Origin: Gallionella sp.
GTDB taxonomy: Bacteria > Pseudomonadota > Gammaproteobacteria > Burkholderiales > Gallionellaceae
DNA length: 64,000 bases
Reading direction: 5' to 3'
Assembly: GCA_028699065.1 (NCBI GenBank)
Contig: JAQVVH010000002.1
Location: forward strand, 229,049-293,048
Under the pieces are notes generated by a model. It saw only the letters and a program-made list of their open reading frames with translations, made no database searches and was not told where the DNA came from. The translations under genes and the position numbers were made by a program. Below, in pieces: positions 31,103 through 40,900 of this stretch (its first letter is position 1; each line of letters begins with the position of its first letter).

Positions 31103-31717
31103 ATGAACCAGAAAACGGTGAAGAAAAGACTCAGTTCTGAGGAACGGCAGAGCGAGATCATCCGCGTATCGATCGAGCTGGCGGCAGAAAAAGGCGTAGA
31201 CAGCGTCACCACGCAGGACATGGCTGATGCCATGAATCTAACTCAAGGTTCGATCTTTCGACACTTCGCGACCAAGGACGATATCTGGGTCGCGGTCATC
31301 ATGTGGGTGCGCGAACGGCTGATGAAAGTGCTGGACAAGGCGGCGAGCGGTGCGAGCGATCCCATGCAGGCGATCGAGCTGATGTTTTTCGCGCACATCG
31401 CGTTCATCAGCAAGCATCCTGCCATACCGCGCCTGCTGTTTTCCGAACTGCTGCACAAAAAGAACAGTAAACTGCGGCAACTCATCGAGGGCATCATTTC
31501 CGGCTACGAGGCGAAGGTAGCGGGCCTGCTGGAACAGGCCAAAGCGCGGTCACTGGTACCTGCCGATCTCGACAGCCGGAGTGCGGCCGTCCTCTATATC
31601 GGCATGATCCAGGGGCTGGTCATGCAGTCGTCCATCTTCGGCGGCAAGCGCGCCTTGCAGCGGGAAGCGGAAAAGATTTTTCAGATATTTTTACATGGCA
31701 TAAAAAAGCGCAGTTAA
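31103..31717 (+). CDS. TetR-family transcriptional regulator
   Basis: A 204-residue regulator with an N-terminal TetR helix-turn-helix (about 15-62, with MADAMNLTQGSIFRHFATKDD) and a helical ligand-binding domain. It lies 12 bp after the ATPase with GGAGG upstream, as the last regulatory gene of the exporter operon, and probably controls that operon in response to the exported compound. Confidence 0.92.
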   Translation: MNQKTVKKRLSSEERQSEIIRVSIELAAEKGVDSVTTQDMADAMNLTQGSIFRHFATKDDIWVAVIMWVRERLMKVLDKAASGASDPMQAIELMFFAHIAFISKHPAIPRLLFSELLHKKNSKLRQLIEGIISGYEAKVAGLLEQAKARSLVPADLDSRSAAVLYIGMIQGLVMQSSIFGGKRALQREAEKIFQIFLHGIKKRS

Positions 31718-31742
31718 CACTCAACACACATCCGGAGTCTTT

Positions 31743-32180
31743 ATGAAAAAGCTATTTACCTTTGTCGCGTCCATTGTTACGTTGTCGTTGTCCATCTCTC
31801 AAGTGCAGGCAGCCGAGCCTCTCGAGTTGCAGAAAGTGATGAAGGAGCTTGGCAAGAACATGCAGATCATTACAGATGGAATCTCGCGTGAAGATTGGGA
31901 GTTGGTCGCCAAGACTGCTCCTTTGATTGCATCACATCCACAGCCGCCGGCAACAGAGAAGATGCGCATCATGAAATTCATGGGGAGCGATATGACCAAG
32001 TTCAAGGCATTTGACGGCAAGACACATGAGGCCGCACATGGTCTGGAGCATGCAGCACATGAGAAGAATGGGCACATGGTTATCGCTGCATTCCAGAATG
32101 TGCAAACCACCTGCCTGAATTGTCACCAGACATTTAGAGGTAAGTTCGTTGAACATTTCTACGGTGCTGCGACCAAGTAA
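31743..32180 (+). CDS. Cytochrome c' (class II cytochrome c)
   Basis: A 145-residue periplasmic precursor: signal peptide of about 23 residues, then a four-helix bundle with the C-terminal heme motif CLNCH (C124, C127, H128), the class II layout. Cytochromes c' bind NO and protect cells against it, fitting the nearby nir-nor cluster; direct proof is absent. The exact subfamily (five- or six-coordinate heme) cannot be settled here. It follows the TetR gene by 25 bp. Confidence 0.88.
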   Translation: MKKLFTFVASIVTLSLSISQVQAAEPLELQKVMKELGKNMQIITDGISREDWELVAKTAPLIASHPQPPATEKMRIMKFMGSDMTKFKAFDGKTHEAAHGLEHAAHEKNGHMVIAAFQNVQTTCLNCHQTFRGKFVEHFYGAATK

Positions 32181-32496
32181 GCAGGTTATCGGTGCGCATC
32201 ACATAAAAAGCAAGTCCTAATGTCTTGCTGTTGGAGATGCGCGTCTGGTTTCATAGGGCGCAGGGCATCTTGGTTGCCGCATCGGCAAAATATTTGCGGT
32301 CGTTAAGACTGCCCAAGACTACGGCGTGAAAGCCGAAGCCGATATATCAGGTTTATTGTTCAGGAAACCTCCCAGTCGAAATGAAGGCGCTGGGTTTAGA
32401 TACACGAAGAAAGTTCGATGGCATAGCTGCTGTGGCAAGCCCCAAAAAACAGTAATCACACCGTTTGTCTTTAATTCAATAGAAAGGCGATAAATC
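32181..32496. other. 316-bp intergenic region with possible coding remnant
   Basis: No intact gene is evident. A short inverted repeat GCAAG/CTTGC follows the cytochrome gene. Between about 32286 and 32455 two open stretches in different plus frames read like one protein broken by a frameshift: KIFAVVKTAQDYG and then MKALGLDTRRKFDGIAAV ending at a TAA. This may be a decayed gene or chance. Confidence 0.3.
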
Positions 32497-32913
32497 ATGA
32501 CTGCTGTAAAAAAATCCAGAGGAACCCTAATCAGTTTGATCTCGGTCGTGGCAATCCTGTTTGGTCTGATGACAATCAAAGAAGGTGGTGCGGTATTGCT
32601 GGGAAATGAGACAGCAGTCGCAGCAGCCGGCAACTATGTTTCATTCGTGCTCTGGTTCAATTTCCTGTCAGGAATTATCTATATCGCTGCTGGTATTGGC
32701 CTATGGCTCCAGCAACGTTGGGCAGTTTGGCTGAGTGTGGCACTGGTTGTCGCCATTGCCATAACATTTGCGACATTCGGCTTGCATATATATTCCGGCG
32801 GAGCGTATGAGCCGCGCACTGTGGTCGCGATGAGTGCCAGGCTACTTGTGTGGTTGGCGATCGCTGCAATATCCGTTATGAGTATTGGTCGTTCAAGATT
32901 GCGCGAAGGCTAA
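32497..32913 (+). CDS. Four-helix membrane protein of unknown function
   Basis: A 138-residue protein with four predicted membrane helices (about 10-27, 48-68, 75-97 and 108-127). No family is recognised. An AAAGG lies 7 bases before the ATG. It ends just before the phospholipase gene on the same strand, so the two may be cotranscribed. Confidence 0.72.
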   Translation: MTAVKKSRGTLISLISVVAILFGLMTIKEGGAVLLGNETAVAAAGNYVSFVLWFNFLSGIIYIAAGIGLWLQQRWAVWLSVALVVAIAITFATFGLHIYSGGAYEPRTVVAMSARLLVWLAIAAISVMSIGRSRLREG

Positions 32914-32917
32914 TAGC

Positions 32918-34069
32918 ATGAAGCTTTCGCTCCGGGGGATTCTATGCGCGATCTTGCTCTTCCACTGCTCCTTGGCGATGGCAGGGATCGGGTCGGATGC
33001 CACATGGATTATCGCAACCGACTCTGGAGAGGTATCTCGTGGCGAGTCGATTGTTCTGACGGTCATTCGGCCCGCGGGTATCACCGTCTGGCCTGATTCA
33101 TTACAGGCCAGGATCAGGTGGGGTAGTAAAGCTGAGACTGTCACCCTGCTGCAGGGAAAGGAACAGCACGAAACTGAAGCGTATCGCTATTACAGATTCG
33201 AAGGGACTGTGCGTCATTCTGGATTGGTTCAAATCGAGCTGGACGATGTGAGGTCCAATCGAGTACTGATTCGGGTCATGGAAACCGCAGTTCCGGGCGA
33301 AGCGTTGGCAGGCAATGAGACTGCGGGCGTACCGGGACGTTTCGAGCCGATGCCAGAAAGCGAACCTGCACTTTCCGCGTTGGAGCCTGTGTACTTGCTG
33401 GCAGGTGTAAACCATGGCATGGATGCGCGCTTTCAGCTCAGTTTTAAATACCGTCTGTTCGACCCAGAATCAACACCGGTGCAATGGCTACCAGCATTAA
33501 GCAAATTACATTTCGGTTATACCCAGACCTCGCTCTGGGACTTGGGTGCAGATTCGAAGCCACTCCATGATACAAGTTACCGGCCCAGCCTATTCTGGCA
33601 ATCGCGGCTGGATGAACGCCCTTTCGGCCCATCATATCTTCGCACCGGATATGAGCATGAATCCAATGGCAAGGATGTGCCCGATTCGCGTAGCATCGAC
33701 ATCCTCTATGTGCAGCCGGTGCTGCGTAAAGACTACGCCAACGGCGATTCGCTGTTTTTCGCGCCTCGCTTCTATGCCTATCTTAACCGGGATGAAAATC
33801 CGGATATCGCGCGGTATCGCGGCTATGTGGATTGGCAAGGACGATATGGTCAGGCGCAGTCTTGGATGTTAACCGGTCGTGTGCGTACCGGAACGGCTGG
33901 CTATGGTAGCCTCCAACTCGACCTTTCAGCTCCGCTGCGCAAACCCCTGTTCGCACGCACCGGCAGTTTTATTCATCTGCAAATGTTCAGCGGTTACGGC
34001 GAAAGTATGCTCGATTACAACATTCGCACCCCGCTCCAGATCCGAGTTGGATTTTCGATCATACGTTGA
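32918..34069 (+). CDS. pldA: Outer-membrane phospholipase A (OMPLA)
   Basis: OMPLA is a 12-strand outer-membrane barrel that hydrolyses misplaced phospholipids. The 383-residue precursor has a signal peptide to about residue 22, an extra N-terminal beta-rich domain (about 25-150), then YTQTSLWDL, YRPSLFW and the catalytic segment YEHESNGK with H247 and S249. The position of the third E. coli triad residue (Asn156) seems to be D261 here, within SRSIDILY. The family assignment is firm; the extra domain and the Asp are noteworthy. Confidence 0.88.
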   Translation: MKLSLRGILCAILLFHCSLAMAGIGSDATWIIATDSGEVSRGESIVLTVIRPAGITVWPDSLQARIRWGSKAETVTLLQGKEQHETEAYRYYRFEGTVRHSGLVQIELDDVRSNRVLIRVMETAVPGEALAGNETAGVPGRFEPMPESEPALSALEPVYLLAGVNHGMDARFQLSFKYRLFDPESTPVQWLPALSKLHFGYTQTSLWDLGADSKPLHDTSYRPSLFWQSRLDERPFGPSYLRTGYEHESNGKDVPDSRSIDILYVQPVLRKDYANGDSLFFAPRFYAYLNRDENPDIARYRGYVDWQGRYGQAQSWMLTGRVRTGTAGYGSLQLDLSAPLRKPLFARTGSFIHLQMFSGYGESMLDYNIRTPLQIRVGFSIIR

Positions 34070-34126
34070 CTGGCACCATACTTGGCTCAGTGTACTGACG
34101 AATGGAATGACCAATGTCATGGGGCG

Positions 34127-34132
34127 TATAAT
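34127..34132 (+). promoter_or_regulatory. Candidate -10 box of the RhlE-type helicase gene
   Basis: A perfect TATAAT lies 40 bp before the proposed start of the helicase gene. No good -35 hexamer is seen at 16-18 bp, so the assignment is tentative. Confidence 0.35.
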
Positions 34133-34171
34133 GCCAAGCTGCATCCGCCTATCAACGAAGAGACAAACACA

Positions 34172-35524
34172 TTGAACACCGTTAGTTTTGCCGATCTGAA
34201 ACTCGCCCCGCCGATCCTCCGGGCGCTCACCGAAAGCGGTTACCTCACGCCCACACCAATTCAGGCCGAAGCCATTCCGCTGGTGCTGGAAGGTCATGAT
34301 CTGATGGCCGGCGCGCAAACCGGAACCGGCAAAACGGCGGCATTCGCCCTACCCCTGCTCCAGCAATTATTACCGCATGCCAGCAGCAGCACTTCTCCCG
34401 CCCGTCATCCTGTACGCGCCCTGATTCTGACCCCCACACGCGAGCTGGCGATCCAGGTGGAAGATAGCGTCAAGCACTACGCCAAACACACGCAATTACG
34501 CTCGCTGGTGGTGTATGGCGGCGTGGATATTAAAACCCAGACACCCACACTGAAAAACGGCGTGGAAATTCTGGTCGCAACGCCGGGACGCCTGCTCGAT
34601 CATATCGAGCAAAAAACCGTGCAATTGAATCAGGTGCGCATGCTGGTGCTCGACGAGGCCGACCGCATGCTGGATATGGGTTTCATGCCGGCGCTCAAGC
34701 GCATCCTTGCCCTGTTGCCACGACAGCGCCAAAGCCTGATGTTTTCGGCGACCTTTTCCGACGAGATCAAAAGGCTCGCCGATGATTTTCTGATTTATCC
34801 GACACTGGTCGAAGTTGCCCGCAGCAACGCAACCGCGGATACCGTAACCCAGAAGGTGCACTTGGTCGACTCCGATCAAAAACACGCCCTGCTCGCGCAG
34901 TTGCTGCAGGAAGACAACAACTGCCAGACCATCGTTTTCACCCGAACCAAACTGACCGCCGGCCGTCTCGCCCTCCAGCTGCAACGTGAAGGCATTGCCG
35001 CCGGCGCCATTCACGGTGACAAAACCCAGCAGGAACGGCTCGATGCGCTGAATGCCTTCAAGGAAGGTAAAATTACCGCGCTAATCGCCACTGACGTCGC
35101 CGCGCGCGGTCTCGACATCGATAATCTGCCCCGCGTTATTAATTATGAAATTCCGCATGCTGCGGAAGATTACGTCCATCGAATCGGCCGGACCGGCCGT
35201 GCGGGAGCGAGCGGCACAGCAATCTCTTTGGTCGCGCCAGAAGAAGAGAAATTTCTCGCGGAAATCGAAAAACTGATCAAAACTTCACTGAAGCGCGAAC
35301 CCTTTACGCTGCCGGGGAAACCCAGACCCGCCGGGATGACTCCGCCTCGGGAAACCAAGCGTGAATACCATGCGCCACAACACAAAAAACCGCTGCATGA
35401 CCCGTGGTTTGATCAGCCTTATGAACCTGGTGTAAAAACCCCGGAGGCGCCCAAAGAAATAGCGGAAACGCCCACAAGCACCGGAAAAGCAATACCCGCG
35501 CTCTTTCGCCGCAAACCCGAATAA
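34172..35524 (+). CDS. rhlE: DEAD-box RNA helicase, RhlE type
   Basis: A 450-residue helicase with the Q motif (GYLTPTPIQAEAIP), Walker A AQTGTGKTA, PTRELA, DEADRMLDMGF, SAT, TDVAARGLD and HRIGRTGRAG in order, then a short basic tail. Such helicases remodel ribosome precursors and mRNA. Start choice is difficult: the proposed TTG at 34172 has GAAGAGA 8 bases upstream and gives a family-like start (LNTVSFADLKLAPPILRAL), while the longer frame back to 34082 adds residues that overlap a likely promoter. Confidence 0.92.
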   Translation: MNTVSFADLKLAPPILRALTESGYLTPTPIQAEAIPLVLEGHDLMAGAQTGTGKTAAFALPLLQQLLPHASSSTSPARHPVRALILTPTRELAIQVEDSVKHYAKHTQLRSLVVYGGVDIKTQTPTLKNGVEILVATPGRLLDHIEQKTVQLNQVRMLVLDEADRMLDMGFMPALKRILALLPRQRQSLMFSATFSDEIKRLADDFLIYPTLVEVARSNATADTVTQKVHLVDSDQKHALLAQLLQEDNNCQTIVFTRTKLTAGRLALQLQREGIAAGAIHGDKTQQERLDALNAFKEGKITALIATDVAARGLDIDNLPRVINYEIPHAAEDYVHRIGRTGRAGASGTAISLVAPEEEKFLAEIEKLIKTSLKREPFTLPGKPRPAGMTPPRETKREYHAPQHKKPLHDPWFDQPYEPGVKTPEAPKEIAETPTSTGKAIPALFRRKPE

Positions 35525-35526
35525 AA

Positions 35527-35556
35527 AAGCCGGCGAACACAAAGGTACGCCGGCTT
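35527..35556 (-). terminator. Intrinsic terminator for the minus-strand small gene
   Basis: AAGCCGGCG and CGCCGGCTT form a perfect 9-bp stem with a 12-nt loop. On the minus strand it is followed by a T run, making a good terminator for the gene ending at 35579. The plus strand lacks a T run, but the stem lies just after the helicase stop and may also slow that transcript. Confidence 0.78.
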
Positions 35557-35578
35557 CCATTCCCCAAAAAAATCCGCT

Positions 35579-35851
35579 TTAATCGCCAATCATCGGATTT
35601 TTATTTTTTGAACTGGTGATAATCAGTCGCGCCCGGCGGACACGAGCGATTGCCATGATGACATCGGAAACCGATGCCTTGTTGGCCGCACAAACCGTAT
35701 CAATCGCAGCGGACAAAGCCGCCATCCCCTCACTATCCTTCCCCAGCTCTGCTTGGGATTTCTTTTCACTACGGCTTTTAAGCTTTTTAAGCTTGGCTTC
35801 CATATCGGCTATTTGCTGCTCGGTTGTCCTACGAACTCTAGTTTTAGTCAT
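35579..35851 (-). CDS. Small coiled-coil protein of unknown function
   Basis: A 90-residue basic protein. The first half (TEQQIADMEAKLKKLKSRSE) is a predicted coiled coil; the second half has AALSAAIDTVCAANK and a basic patch VRRARL. AAGGAG lies 6 bases before the ATG and a terminator follows, so it is probably a real gene. It resembles small nucleoid-associated or DNA-binding proteins in composition, but no family is recognised. Confidence 0.7.
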   Translation of the reverse strand: MTKTRVRRTTEQQIADMEAKLKKLKSRSEKKSQAELGKDSEGMAALSAAIDTVCAANKASVSDVIMAIARVRRARLIITSSKNKNPMIGD

Positions 35852-36161
35852 AACGATCTCCTTATATAGATAAGCATTTAATCAGGCCTGCCCCGCAATT
35901 CTATTTCAGAAAAACCGCATATTCAATAATTTTAAAAAACAATTACTATTAATAGTAATTAACAAAAAAAATAACCCCGAATAATTTAACAAAATTCAAT
36001 TTAAATTCGTTTAAAAAACGTCACTTTGTAAAAATTTCAACCGAAAAAACCCATTTGGCGGTTTGTTTGACAGCTACGCCAAACACATACAGAATTCGCC
36101 GACCGTTCAAAAACTCGGAAATTCCCCCAAGAAAATCCTCAAACCCATCGAAAGGTAATAA
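35852..36161. other. AT-rich 310-bp divergent intergenic region
   Basis: This gap separates the small minus-strand gene from the plus-strand symporter and is far richer in A and T than its surroundings. It holds a 20-bp perfect palindrome at 35941-35960 and must contain both promoters. No RNA gene or further open frame is seen. Confidence 0.6.
35941..35960. promoter_or_regulatory. Perfect 20-bp palindrome, candidate operator
   Basis: AATTACTATT is followed directly by its reverse complement AATAGTAATT. Such symmetry between two divergent genes suggests a binding site for a dimeric regulator, or a cruciform-prone AT tract. Confidence 0.45.
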
Positions 36162-37577
36162 ATGTCCAAAATAGAAGCAGGAAATGAGGCTGGGGAAATA
36201 TCCCAAGGCGACCGCGGTCGCATTATCTTTGCCAGCATGATCGGCACGACGATCGAATTTTTCGATTTTTATATCTACGCCACAGCCGCCGTTTCCGTCT
36301 TTCCGCTGCTCTTTTTTCCGGCCGGCGATGCGAGCGCCGCGCTGCTGGCTTCGATGGCCACTTTCGGCGTTGCGTTTGTCGCCCGTCCGATTGGCTCCGT
36401 AATTTTCGGGCACTTTGGCGATCGCGTCGGACGCAAAGCCACGCTGGTCGGCTCACTGCTACTGATGGGCACTGCCACTTTCCTGATCGGTCTGCTGCCC
36501 ACGTATCACCAGATCGGCATCTTCGCCCCCACGCTGCTCGCAATCATGCGTTTTTGCCAGGGACTGGGGCTGGGCGGAGAATGGTCCGGCGCCGCACTGC
36601 TGGCCACCGAGACCGCGCAAAAAGGCCGGCGTGCCTGGGCGGCTATGTGGCCTCAACTGGGCGCACCCTTCGGTTTTATTCTGGCTAACGGTTTGTTTTT
36701 GCTGCTGACCATCTGGTTTACCTATGACTCAACCTCGGCAACCACTTCTGACAGCTTCCTGACCTGGGGATGGCGCACGCCTTTCCTGCTTTCGATCATC
36801 ATGGTCGGCATCGGTTTGTATGTCCGCCTCAAACTGCATGAAACGCCAGTCTTTGCCCGCGCAATCGAACGTGGCGAAAAACTCAAAACACCCATCACTA
36901 GCTTATTCCGCGAACATTTCGGCACCTTGATGCTGGGCATGTTTATCATGGTCGCCACTTATGGTCTATTCTATCTGATGACCACTTGGGTGTTGTCCTA
37001 TGCCATCGGCAGCACTGCTCTGGGGTTTTTGGGGATTGGCTACCGCGACTTTCTCGTGCTGCAACTCATCTCCGTCATCCTGTTTGCGGCATTCATTCCG
37101 GTCGCCGGATTGATGGCTGATCGTTTTGGCCGACGCACGTTCCTGCTGGTTGTTACTGCAGCCATCATTCTCTTCGGCTTCAGCTTCAACTTCTTTCTGT
37201 CTCCCGATCTGATCGGCACCGGCGAACAGGCAAGCAAAGGTTTGATGCTTCTTTTTCTCAGCATCGGCATGGCACTCATGGGACTGACTTTCGGCCCGAT
37301 GTCGGCACTGTTGCCCGAGCTTTTCCCAACCAATATGCGCTATACCGGATCCGGGGTTTCCTACAACATGGCCTCGATACTGGGGGCCGCGCTGACCCCC
37401 TTCGTCGCCGCCTGGCTTGCGCGCAATTATGGTGTCAGCTCTGTCGGTTACTACCTTGCCGCACTGGGAAGCATGACTTTTGTCGCGCTCTGGTTGAGCA
37501 AGGAAACAGGCCGGCGGGATCTCGACACGATGGAAGATCGTGCGGCAACCGCCGGGGTGGAAATCACCTCGCCCTGA
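36162..37577 (+). CDS. MFS transporter, metabolite:H+ symporter (MHS) family
   Basis: A 471-residue carrier with 12 predicted helices. The start MIGTTIEFFDFYIYATAA and the loop GHFGDRVGRK are hallmarks of the MHS group (ProP, KgtP, ShiA), as is GLGLGGEWSGAALL. These transporters take up carboxylates, betaines or aromatic acids with protons; the substrate is not deducible. AAAGG lies 7 bases before the ATG. The gene stands alone. Confidence 0.9.
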   Translation: MSKIEAGNEAGEISQGDRGRIIFASMIGTTIEFFDFYIYATAAVSVFPLLFFPAGDASAALLASMATFGVAFVARPIGSVIFGHFGDRVGRKATLVGSLLLMGTATFLIGLLPTYHQIGIFAPTLLAIMRFCQGLGLGGEWSGAALLATETAQKGRRAWAAMWPQLGAPFGFILANGLFLLLTIWFTYDSTSATTSDSFLTWGWRTPFLLSIIMVGIGLYVRLKLHETPVFARAIERGEKLKTPITSLFREHFGTLMLGMFIMVATYGLFYLMTTWVLSYAIGSTALGFLGIGYRDFLVLQLISVILFAAFIPVAGLMADRFGRRTFLLVVTAAIILFGFSFNFFLSPDLIGTGEQASKGLMLLFLSIGMALMGLTFGPMSALLPELFPTNMRYTGSGVSYNMASILGAALTPFVAAWLARNYGVSSVGYYLAALGSMTFVALWLSKETGRRDLDTMEDRAATAGVEITSP

Positions 37578-37578
37578 T

Positions 37579-37917
37579 TTATTTCTGTACGACTTCGATG
37601 CGGGTGATAAACCACTTTCGCCCGTCATCACTTTCCAAACTAAAACGGACATCCTGGCCAACCTTCACCGCATCACCTTCAGCGCGCAGCTCAAACCACA
37701 TCGTCATCGCAGGCCATTGCAACGAGGCGATGGGGTTGTGGGTGATCTGCACCTTGCCGTGTTTTATCGCTTTCACCACGCCGGTGCCCTGGGCGCGCAT
37801 GTCATGAGAAGACATATCGTCGGATGACGTGTTGTGATTCATCGGGTGCTCATGCGAAGCGGCTTGGGCGACGCTGATAAAAACGAACAGCACGAGTCCT
37901 AATGTGATTTTTTTCAT
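37579..37917 (-). CDS. cusF: Periplasmic copper/silver chaperone CusF
   Basis: CusF hands Cu(I) or Ag(I) to the CusCBA pump. The 112-residue precursor has a signal peptide ending near AQA, a His/Met-rich linker, then a small beta-barrel with the metal site HNPIASLQWPAMTM, which carries the conserved Trp and two Met that bind Cu(I). It overlaps the cusA stop by 4 bp and is the last gene of the operon. Confidence 0.93.
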   Translation of the reverse strand: MKKITLGLVLFVFISVAQAASHEHPMNHNTSSDDMSSHDMRAQGTGVVKAIKHGKVQITHNPIASLQWPAMTMWFELRAEGDAVKVGQDVRFSLESDDGRKWFITRIEVVQK

Positions 37918-40900
37918 GGGAGTCTCCTTGGCTGGATTGAGGTCGTTGAGGAAAGTTGCCGCTGCTTGATAAGTGCGTAGATGACCGGGATCACCAGCAG
38001 GGTGAGTACCGCGGAAGACACCATGCCGCCGACCATGGGCGCGGCAATGCGGCGCATCACTTCCGAGCCGGTGCCGCTGCTCCACAGGATGGGCAGCAGG
38101 CCGGCCATGATGGCGACCACGGTCATCATCTTGGGACGCACGCGTTCCACCGCACCGTACATGATGGCGGCTTGCAAATCCTGGGCAGAAGGCGCACGGC
38201 CAGCCTCAGCGCAGCGTACCTGCACTTCCTGCCACGCTTTCTCCAAATAGATCAGCATCACCACACCGGTCTCGGCCGCCACGCCGGCCAGCGCGATGAA
38301 GCCGACCGCGACCGCGACAGAGAGGTTGTAATCGAGCAGCCACAACAGCCACACGCCGCCGACCAGCGCGAACGGCACCGACAGCATCACCACCAGCGAT
38401 TCGGTGACGCGGCGGAAGTTGAGATACAACAGCAGGAAGATGAGCAGCAGCGTGACCGGGATGACGATCTTCATCTTGGCGATGGCGCGTTCCATGTATT
38501 CGAACTGTCCGCTCCAGGTGGCGTAGTAACCGGGCGGGAAGGTGACCTGTTCGTTCACTGCGCGTCGTGCCTCGGCCACATAGGAGCCGATGTCGCGATC
38601 ACGGATATCCACGTAGATGTAGGCGGAGAGCAGCGCGTTCTCGGTGCGGATGGAAGGCGCGCCTTTGCTGATGCGCACGCTGGCGAGCTGGCCGAGCGGG
38701 ACCATCGCGCCGTCCGGTGTGGTCACCAGCACTTCGCGCGCGATCTTCTCGGGCGAGTCGCGCAGTTCGCGCGGGTAGCGCACACTGACGCCGAAGCGTT
38801 CCAGTCCTTCCACCGTGGTGGTGACGTTCACACCGCCCAATGCCGAGGCGATCACGTCCTGCACCGTGCCGATGCTCAGCCCGTAGCGGGCCAGTGCGGC
38901 ACGGTCCGGTGTGATGTCAAGGTAATAGCCACCGGTGATGCGTTCCGCATAGGCCGAACTGGTGCCCGGTATTTGTTTCACTACGGACTCAATCTGCTTG
39001 GCCAGCCGCTCCATCTCGCTCAAGTCCTTGCCGAACACCTTGATGCCGATGGGCGTGCGGATACCGGTGGAGAGCATGTCGATACGCGCCTTGATCGGCA
39101 TGGTCCACGAATTGGCCACGCCGGGGAATTGCAGTGCGCGGTCCAGCTCGGCGATCAGCTGGTCGGTGTCCATGCCGTCGCGCCAGTCCTCCTGCGGCTT
39201 GAGGTTGATCACCGTCTCGAACATCTCCAGCGGCGCCGGGTCGGTGGCGGTGCCTGCGCGGCCCGCCTTGCCATACACCGACGCGACCTCGGGGAAGCTC
39301 TTGATGATCTTGTTCTGCGTTTGCAGCAGTTCGGCGGCTTTGGTCACCGACATGCCGGGCAACGCGGTGGGCATGTAGAACAGCGTGCCCTCGTTGAGCG
39401 TGGGCATGAATTCGCTGCCCAGCTTCAGTGCAGGATATAGGCTCACCAGTAGCGCGCCGACCGCGATGGCCAGCGTCGCTTTCTTCTTCGCCAGCACCCA
39501 GTGGATGAGCGGGCGATAGACGGCGATCATCCAGCGGTTGAGCGGGTTCTCTGCCTCGGACCGGATATGCCCCTTGATGAACAGCAGCATCAGCACCGGC
39601 ACCAGCGTCACCGACAGCAGCGCTGCGCCGGCCATGGCGAAGGTCTTGGTGAAAGCCAGCGGTGCGAACAGTCTGCCTTCCTGTGCTTCCAGCGTGAACA
39701 CCGGCAGGAAGGAGACGGTGATGATGAGCAGGCTGAAAAATAACGAAGGGCCCACTTCCTTGCAGGCATTCAATATCGCATCGAAGCGTGATGACTCATC
39801 CTTCATGCGTTCCAGATGCTTGTGCGCGTTCTCGATCATCACGATGGCGGCATCCACCATCGCGCCGATGGCGATGGCGATGCCGCCCAGACTCATGATG
39901 TTGGAATTGAGGCCCAGCGCACGCATGGCGATGAAGGCCATCAGCACGCCGATGGGCAGCATGACGATGGCGACCAGGGCGCTGCGTGCGTGCATCAGGA
40001 ACACCATGCACACCAGTGCCACGATCAGCGCTTCTTCGAGCAGCGTGTGCTTGAGTGTGGCGATGGCGCGCTGGATCAGCTCGGAGCGGTCGTACACCGC
40101 GCGGATCGTCACGCCATCCGGCAGACCGGCGGAGACTTCGGCGATCTTCTGCTTGATGTTGGCGATCACCTCCAGCGCGTTCTGGCCGTAGCGCGCCATG
40201 GCGATGCCGGACACCACTTCGCCTTCGCCGTCCAGTTCCGCGATGCCTCGCCGACTGTCCGGCCCGAGTTCGACGCGTGCGATGTCGCGCAGCAGCACCG
40301 GCGTGCCGCGCTCGGCTTTCACCACCAGCATCTCGATGTCCGCCTTGCCGCGCAGATAGCCGCGTCCGCGCACCATGTATTCGGTCTCGGCCATCTCCAG
40401 CACGCGTCCGCCGACATCGCGGTTGCCGTCGCGTATCACCTGCGACACGCTGCTGAGCGGGATGCCGTAGGCGCGCAGCTTCACCGGATCGACCGTGACC
40501 TGATATTGCTGCACCTGCCCGCCGATGCTCGCCACTTCGGCCACGCCTTGCGCCTTGGTCAGTTGATAGCGCAGATACCAGTCCTGCAGGGTGCGCAGCT
40601 CGGCGAGGTCATGTTTGTCGCTCAACACCGCGTACTGGTACACCCAGCCCACGCCGCTCGCGTCCGGCCCCAGTTGCGGCGACACGCTGCGCGGCAGACG
40701 ACCCGCCGCCTGATTCAGGTATTCCAGCACGCGCGAACGCGCCCAGTAGATGTCGGTGCCATCCTCGAAGATCACGTACACGAACGACGCACCGAAGAAG
40801 GAAAAGCCGCGCACCACCTTCGACTTCGGCACGGCCAGCATCGCCGTGGTGAGCGGATAGGTCACCTGATCCTCGACCACCTGCGGGGCCTGACCGGAAT

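Noticed and set aside
37956..39440. 494-codon plus-strand open frame opposite cusA
   Set aside because: It is a His/Gly/Gln-rich shadow translation of the cusA antisense strand.
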